Assembly (NCBI RefSeq): GCF_004337985.1
Contig: NW_021940925.1
Location: forward strand, 248,001-312,000
DNA: 64,000 nucleotides
Direction of reading: 5' to 3'
DNA from: Pyricularia pennisetigena
Lineage: Eukaryota > Ascomycota > Sordariomycetes > Magnaporthales > Pyriculariaceae
Shown: one piece after another, positions 58,267 through 64,000 of the stretch
Position numbering within the stretch: position 1 is the stretch's first letter
Layout: every line of letters begins with the position of its first letter
The notes under the pieces: generated by a model
Told to the model about the DNA's origin: nothing
The model's database searches: none
Seen by the model: only the letters and a program-made list of their open reading frames with translations
Made by a program: the position numbers and the translations under genes

Positions 58267-58908
58267 AAAATACGCATTTATTCGAGCTTTGTCCATTAAA
58301 CCCAAGTTGCACGTTGAAAAAGAGCCAGATTTAAACCACTTCGACCCTAGTATTGACAATAAAATTAAAAACAAAATTAACAACGAAATTAACAGCGAAA
58401 TTAACAACGAAATTAACAATGAAATTAACAACGAAATTAACAATGAAATTAGCAACGAAAATAACGATAACGACGGTAACGACGTTAGCCCTACCCTTAA
58501 CGGCCCTGCAGCCCCCGGAAGCTTTCCAACAACCCCTATTCGCTCCGGTGTACGCAGGGACCCCAACGGGTCCAGGGCAAATTTTGCAATTATTAACGGG
58601 ATTGCTAAGTATTATTACGACCTATAAATCGTGGCAATAAATGAAATTTCCGCCAATATAAACCCATTTAAAACATTAACGGAAGCAACTAATAAAAAGC
58701 GACGAAAATACCATTTTGTGGATCAATATTTTCTCCCAATTATTATAAATGCAGGTGAATCTATGGAAGAACGCACTGTATAGGCCTTTAAATAGCTATA
58801 CAAATTAGTGGGTCCCCATGCAGCCCATTGGTTAGATACGTCGATTTCGTTGGCTTTACTACGGTTTAGAACAACGGCTACAGCGTCGATAGCCAAAGAC
58901 TTACCTCG
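58267..58908 (+). pseudogene. LINE-like RT gene, C-terminal part
   Basis: This continues the frame after copy F: KYA then FIRALSIKPKLHVEKEPDLN and HFDPSIDNK. A low-complexity run of INNE units follows, about six copies of a 12-base unit (58375-58450). Then come RKYHFVDQYFLPIIINAGES and GPHAAHWLDTSISLALLRFR, resembling the C-terminal region of R2-type proteins (F.P...GG block). A stop comes near 58918. The 58289-58627 piece is open and little mutated. Confidence 0.75.
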
Positions 58909-59330
58909 ACGAATTTAATTCGTTTTCTTTTTTTCTTCTTTCCGCTTTATTTTTTTACAACCACGTTTAACACCCTTTTTAAAGGCCTAAGTTAAGCACC
59001 TCCTTTTTGTTCGTTACCTGATTTTCCCTTTTATTTTTATTTTCTTTTCTTTTCTCTTTTGCTTTTATATGTCATTTTACCTGATTTTCCTTGCTCGCCT
59101 GCTTAATTTATTTTGGCTTATTTATCACTTTGTTTTTGTTTTCTAATTTATTCTGTACTTTATTTTTACCACTTTGTACTTTATTTATCTCCGCTCGACT
59201 CTTAGGTTAAACAACGTAGCAAATAGCTTAGAAGCTAAATAAACCGCTAATAAAAACCCTAACCCTTTGGGGGTCGGAGATATGGGGCCCAATATTACCT
59301 ATTTAAAAATCTAATGTGCATTTGCGTAAG
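58909..59330 (+). other. Probable LINE 3' tail
   Basis: Pyrimidine-rich non-coding DNA (runs of CTTTT) after the LINE stop. It includes CCCTAACCCTTTGGGGG at about 59266. No further repeat boundary was recognised. Confidence 0.4.
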
Positions 59331-60048
59331 TCAAGCGCATATATGTTAGTGCCTCTAAGGATGGGTATGACCGTACGCCGACGATCCGGGGCCACACATG
59401 ACCAATCCGTAAGAGATGCATAAAAATATAAACAACGCTTTAACTACGACCGCGCGAGTCGCTATATTAATCCATAAGATAATGACGCTATTAATGCAAT
59501 TACAACTTCTAGCCTAGTTTCTTGCAGCTTCCAAGTATCCAGGTTAAGGTGCTAAAACCGTGAAACTAAGTTTAGCAGGATTAAAGCCGGTGGAAGTTTA
59601 AAATAGCCTACTAGGTATTTGGCTTATTATAATTAGAATATATTACCGCACCCACTTATATAACCAGGCCCCGATACCATGACTCTTTACACCCCCTATT
59701 TCCTGACTAATACCGAATTCGACCGACGTGTCGCTTGGTGGTTAGGAATATATGCGGCATCGCCGGCGATTTTAACTACGGGACCAGGCGAAAGACTCTT
59801 GACATCCTTTACACAATGTTAAACTTCGCGCGTTAATGCAGCATTAACCAATTTCGGGAACTGAAAATTGCGGCCCACAGGTACTCGGCAGCCTGCTAGG
59901 AGATATTACCAAAAGCATGCAAACCCACAGCATATCGCGCGTCGCCCGCAATTGTACAAGGAGGTTTATTTTTACCCTGCTATAATAGTAAACACAAGTA
60001 AGGAGGGTGAACGATATATAGCGGTTTACTAACGCTAATATTTAACAG
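59331..60048. other. Less mutated DNA upstream of secreted-peptide gene
   Basis: GC content is visibly higher and there are no repeats shared with the window. No protein of note was found. It probably contains the upstream region of the gene at 60213. Confidence 0.45.
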
Positions 60049-60055
60049 TATAAAA
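60049..60055 (+). promoter_or_regulatory. TATA-like box
   Basis: TATAAAA lies 158 bp upstream of the ATG at 60213. A pyrimidine-rich stretch (CTCCTTCC..CCCCGTTCC) lies between, as in many ascomycete promoters. Confidence 0.5.
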
Positions 60056-60212
60056 TGGGAATTCTATCCCCACCGTTATAACTCCTCCTAATTTTAACAT
60101 TATTAAAAATCATTATTATTATCTGTTCGAGGTTTATTGCTTTAGTACTCCTTCCAACCCCGTTCCATTTTGTTTTTCAACTTTCAATTTATATTGTCAA
60201 GATTATTCAACT

Positions 60213-60515
60213 ATGCAATTCTCCAAATTCTCGCAGCTTTTGGCCCTAATGGCCGTCATTGCCCCGGTTTTGGCCACTCCATTGGACCCGGGCAGCCCCG
60301 TCAGCGTTTTCGATTACTCAAGCCCTCCAGCTTCACCGGATCGCAGGGAATACGGGCATAAATATAATAACGGGCGCCCGAGGGTCTATGCCCGTTTGGA
60401 CCCGGGGAGCCCCGTCAGCGTTTTCGATTTCCCAAGCCCTCCAGCTTCACCGGATCGCAGGGAACACGGGCATAAGTATAATACCGGGCGCCCGAAGGTT
60501 CATTTCCGTGCTTAA
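60213..60515 (+). CDS. Small secreted tandem-repeat peptide precursor
   Basis: 100 residues, intact, with no RIP-type damage. A signal peptide covers about 1-21 (MQFSKFSQLLALMAVIAPVL, cleavage near ALA/TP or VLA-T). The rest is two direct repeats of 38 residues (24-61 and 62-99). Each reads LDPGSPVSVFD, SPPASPDRRE, GHKYN, GRP. Each has a dibasic RR, a likely Kex2 site, so cleavage would release repeated peptides. There are no cysteines, so it is not a classical disulfide effector. This layout fits fungal repeat-containing secreted peptides or Kex2-processed RiPP precursors. No DUF3328 or tailoring enzyme is visible nearby. A plant-peptide mimic is a weaker possibility. Start chosen: first ATG with signal peptide, context CAACTATGC. 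Confidence 0.75.
   Translation: MQFSKFSQLLALMAVIAPVLATPLDPGSPVSVFDYSSPPASPDRREYGHKYNNGRPRVYARLDPGSPVSVFDFPSPPASPDRREHGHKYNTGRPKVHFRA
60282..60509 (+). repeat. Two 114-bp coding tandem repeats
   Basis: Units 60282-60395 and 60396-60509 differ at roughly a dozen bases scattered through them, several of them replacements in the Tyr/Phe-Ser/Pro and Tyr/His positions. It is a fairly recent in-frame duplication. Confidence 0.9.
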
Positions 60516-60638
60516 ACCTCCGCCGAGCCCGAAAAGCCCTAGTGACACCCACTGGGGCTTGTGTTTTTATCCAGGGGCAGTTGAGCCTGTGGAGGTTACG
60601 AGCGTGAATAGCTTAATTTGCAAGGGACACCATTAAAG

Positions 60639-60644
60639 AATAAA
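60639..60644 (+). promoter_or_regulatory. AATAAA polyadenylation-like signal
   Basis: AATAAA occurs 124 bp after the stop codon of the peptide gene, at a plausible distance for its 3' end. Motif only. Confidence 0.35.
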
Positions 60645-62578
60645 ATTAGGACCAGGTTTAGGTGGTCGGGATGATTAGCTGATAAATATACCGCTTTATT
60701 CTGTACTTTACGTTATATTTACCATACAAATTTGCTGCGATAATTTAAACCTAAGAAAATCTCTTCTGTAGAATTTTCGAAGTATACTAGGAGCCGTGGC
60801 ACGTTTTTATACTCGCTAAAAAGAGCAAAACTGTGGAGTGTTTAATACTTTCAATTAAAATAATCAAAATCTGTTCAAACACAGAATTAGGGGTTGCCTG
60901 GATTTAAAAATGTCTTGTATATAAAGCGCCTGGATCGCACGCACATCTAGCCGATTAGTGATCACAACCGAAGCACAATAGTTAATGTTGTCCCAACAAA
61001 CACTCTACGCGACAATCCATCTGCGCGCAGGGCCTTTACACCCTTGGCGGATGTCGCCTGGGGGTAAGATCTAAAGGATTTGAGTCGATTACGGGAGAGT
61101 AAGGGAGGGTGGTTTGTGGCGTACAAACCGAGTGCGGTGCTTGGTTTTAATAATAAACACCTGTTCACTGGATTGACTCAAATAGCGATGGCGTTATTGT
61201 AAACATACCAAAAGAAAAGGTCTTATTTTGGTGACCGATCCGTGATTTGCCATGCTTCTAGGTTTTAGGCGTCGTATTCTTTTTAAATTCCGGTCGGGGT
61301 TAGCTAAGGTATTATAATCCCAATATTTTGCAGGTTTAAAGGCTCCGTACTCCTGGGTACCTGGCTTAGGCAATTAATAACAAATGAAATTTGACCAATG
61401 AAAGAGCACGTTTGCGAATTACCGTGAGCGAAGCAAATACGTAGTTTCTACTATGATTATAGCGTAGCTAACAAATATAACTTTAATATAAGCGCAGGTT
61501 AACTGCATACATTTTATATTTTAATATAATTGTAGTTTCCCATATAAACTTTTTTTTCTCTTTTTAATTGCAATCTTGACTTGTTTGGACAATTCCCATT
61601 ATAAAGTGGCCCGTTATTGGTGTGGTGGACGGGACGTTTTTGCAAATAATATGTTGCAGGTTAGCATTAACTTCTTTTAAACTGCCGCCTAATTATTGGC
61701 AAGCGACGGGGGTTGTCACGGCCAGGGTAAGCATAGCACGGAAGCTAGTCTATTGGCACCTATCGACGGGTATCCTACTTTGAGGAGAGGAAAAGAAACA
61801 AACAAAGTTCTGAGCTTGACGCGACGTAGATAAAGGTATTACCCTAGTTGGTCGTTGGTCAAGGGTCAGGGTTAGGGTTTGGTTATTTCATTGTACAAAT
61901 ATCACAATATTAAAAAAAGCGTTAAGGAATAAATCATAACCAAAATCGAAAACGGGAATACATTGGCGCCAATTTATTTGGTTTTTGTTTATATAGAAAC
62001 TTAGTCTCTAATCCAATTTAATACTAATAGTTTCGTCGTAATTTAAATTGTAGAGATGACGGGCGTTTTCGTATTAATAATTTATTTCTAGTAGATTGCT
62101 CAAATATCCGAAAGTTAAAACTTAAAGGGCCCGAAATGGTTGGATAATTACAAATCGGGGACCTTTTTTCTAACGACATAAAATTTAATGATATTATATA
62201 ATTAAGATCTCCGTGGTATCCGTTTTTGTCCTGGTAAAATAGCCGAAAATTTGAAGAATGGGCAAAAAAGGATAAATGTAATTATAATTCTTTTATTTTT
62301 AAGTATAATTTTACCGTAAACTATTATTCATTAGTAATACGTTTGAATAAATTCCAATTAATAGATTAACCCAAGCGTTTTACTATATTATATTTTATTA
62401 GGTTAGTATTCCCGATACTCTCTACTATAACGTTTGACGTTTTGTTTATTACTAAGCTATTAATAACCTGTTTAACTTTTAAAAGGTTTTTTTAAATTTC
62501 AATAGTCGCAAATATTGGTCTATAAATGTCGCGCGTAAAAACTATTTTTCACAATCATATTTTATTTTAAGTAAGCTC
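60645..62578. other. Low-repeat region, no recognised gene
   Basis: Moderately AT-rich, less mutated DNA. Frames on either strand lack domains. It contains TTAGGGTTTGG near 61872 and a possible LTR-like start TGTCACGGCC near 61714 without a partner. From about 62100 it becomes AT-rich like the repeats, with a plus-strand run (PWYPFLSWYNSRKFEEWAKK is readable after removing stops) that I cannot place. Confidence 0.45.
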
Positions 62579-63169
62579 CGTTAATTATATGTGTTATTTA
62601 ATATGTAATGGGTCTATTTTTATTTTTATATAAGCCACAACAAATAGTGCCTAAGTGGGGTTGTCGGGATTATTGGATTTTCCGGTATATTTTGTATTGC
62701 ATGAGTTGCGATTTAATGGTTAACGAATGGGGTTAATTACCCTGTACCGGGTTTAACACCCAATATAGACTTACGAACCAACTACCCTCTAGTTAGTTAA
62801 AACTTTTACCAAATTAATAAATAAATACGAACCCAGAAATCGTTTATATGGCAATAAGGGTTTTTTTTCAACAATTTATATAAAATAATATTTCGGAAAA
62901 TCGAGTGCGGCACCGTAGCGCTTTTTGGCGTGCGGACCCCCATTTTAATATCGGAGGGTATATAAGGGAGATAAGGCAAAGTTTCTCCCACCAATCAATT
63001 TAAGTTATTAATCCCAAAATCAGTGTACCAGGTTAGTGTATTTAGTGCGTTTAAACCCTATAACTACAGGCTTAAAACCCCTGTAATTACAGGCCTTTTT
63101 AGCGCAACGAGCACCACGCCGCACCTAAGCTAATGCCTAAACCCCTATTAGCAACGCATATTATTAACA
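62579..63169. repeat. Solo Copia LTR, longer subtype (591 bp)
   Basis: It starts CGTTAATTATATG (T to C at base 1) and ends TTATTAACA, in reverse orientation. Flanking 5-mers AGCTC and GGTTT differ only by transitions, so they may be a degraded target duplication. No internal region lies on either side, so it is a solo LTR. Confidence 0.8.
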
Positions 63170-63517
63170 GGTTTAAATACTATTAATAAATTATAATAAT
63201 AGACTAAGAGTTACATCAAGTTTCGTTTAATTTAGAAACCACCAGGTTAATCTTTTAAAATGCGGAAAATTCCAGATTATTAATAATTAGAAAAGCTTCC
63301 CTGGCTGATACTTTGAGTTTTTCCCGAGAAACGCAATGTTGTAGTATAATTTGATATAGAACGGGCTTTACCCGTACATCTACTAACACTTCTGCGCGAA
63401 TTAATATCGGTTAATATATGGTTTTTCCCAGCGTAATAATTAAAAATAAAATTTAAATTATCCATATCATTAATGTATTGTATTTGGCGAATGGATAAAG
63501 TTTTTTCAATTAATTAG
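63170..63517. other. No recognisable gene
   Basis: A 61-residue minus-strand frame (63280-63465, MDNLNFIFNYYAGKNHIL..) has no known domain and may be a remnant of an element. Confidence 0.35.
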
Positions 63518-63801
63518 TATTAATAACATGGTTGCTAACAGGGGCTTGGGCATTAGCCTAGGTGCGGCTTAATCCTAGGTCGTGCCATAAAGGCCTGTAA
63601 CCACGGGGTTTAATTGCACTAATGAAACTAATTTTGGGATTAATAACTTGAATTCATTCGTGGGGGAGATTTTGCTTTATCTCCCTAATATATCTTCCGA
63701 CATTAAAGTCGGGGTCCGCACGCCAGAAAGCGTTCCGATGCCGCAATTAATTTTCCGAAAAATGATTTTATATGGGTTTTTGAAAAAACACCTTTACCGC
63801 T
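63518..63801. repeat. Copia LTR, left part, cut by MULE-like copy G
   Basis: It matches the first ~285 bases of the 2193-type LTR (TATTAATAACATGG). The rest is presumably beyond copy G outside the window. Confidence 0.8.
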
Positions 63802-64000
63802 TAGTCTCAGGGCTCATCCCTGAAGCCCAGAGCTCCACAATTGAGCGTGGCTCAATTGCGGCTTTGCAATGTACCTGTGGGTCCATCCAAAAAACGCTCT
63901 GGTTCAGGTTTGAGGACAACTTGTCGATTTTCGCCGTTTATGGCGGTATTTTTGGCATTTTTGCGACCGACATTCCTTTATTATTCCATAACCACGCACA
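63802..64000 (-). mobile_element. MULE-like element, copy G (runs off window)
   Basis: It starts TAGTCTCAGGGCTCATCC and holds the short form of the hairpin CAATTGAGC-GTG-GCTCAATTG, then TTGTCG..TTCGCCG. The rest lies outside the window. Confidence 0.85.

Noticed and set aside
58375..58450. CRISPR-like array
   Set aside because: Direct tandem 12-base units without spacers, in frame with the LINE protein: a coding minisatellite.
58264..58566. Minus-strand frame with repeated LLISLLISLL
   Set aside because: Reverse shadow of the INNE-coding 12-base repeat in the LINE frame.
59260..59285. CCCTAACCCT, telomere-like (also TTAGGGTTT near 61872)
   Set aside because: Only about two units each, with no array. 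Too short to call a telomere or telomeric insertion.
60962..61168. 68-residue minus-strand frame
   Set aside because: No signal peptide, domain or promoter context; length is expected by chance in this less AT-rich stretch.
61714..61900. TGTCACGGCC start with TATTACCCTAG, possible LTR
   Set aside because: No second copy, no TG..CA boundary and no target duplication found in the window.

Overview
The window is about 64 kb of AT-rich eukaryotic DNA that is almost entirely degenerate transposable elements. It fits a filamentous ascomycete (Pezizomycotina-type). The elements belong to families usual there: chromodomain Gypsy, two Copia families, Pogo/Fot1 transposase and a non-LTR reverse transcriptase. 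Copies differ mainly by C-to-T and G-to-A changes that create stop codons, as in repeat-induced point mutation (RIP). I see no bacterial operons, rRNA or intact tRNA genes. Only one gene looks non-transposon and intact: a 100-residue secreted tandem-repeat peptide at 60213-60515. Species is not determinable by eye.

Region 1-27690 is one nest. A Pogo-like transposase gene (minus strand) is split: its N-terminal part is at about 26710-26860 and the rest at 717-2192. Between them lies a 24.5 kb nested Copia complex (2193-26709) with a 5-bp target duplication AGGTT/AGGCT. In the complex, a second Copia element had inserted into the first (duplication AATGG/AATTG). A Gypsy element (9233-16492, duplication CTCCT) and a roughly 1.85 kb MULE-like element (5066-6908, 9-bp duplication CATTAATTG) had also inserted. 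The present order is only explained if the interior was later inverted by recombination between oppositely oriented Copia LTRs. The two inverted pol copies are identical by eye over about 1.8 kb, which suggests gene conversion.

Region 27690-36340 holds a second Pogo fragment, a palindromic Pogo-related MITE (28727-29520), low-information DNA, and a third truncated Copia copy carrying another MULE-like insertion. Region 36339-51669 holds a second, unrelated Copia family (protease, integrase, RT, RNase H) interrupted by a heavily mutated Gypsy copy (37218-44445). A gag-like fragment follows. Region 51670-59330 holds Copia LTRs in head-to-head arrangement and a non-LTR RT gene split by a MULE-like insertion with a perfect 9-bp duplication. 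Region 59330-62578 is a less mutated island containing the secreted-peptide gene. The end of the window has a solo Copia LTR, another LTR, and a MULE-like copy running off the edge.

The most unusual items are the seven-copy MULE-like family with foldable ends, the LTR-mediated inversion, the post-mutation gene conversion tract, the CpG-sparing mutation pattern, a conserved antisense ORF inside the Gypsy elements, and the repeat-containing secreted peptide.
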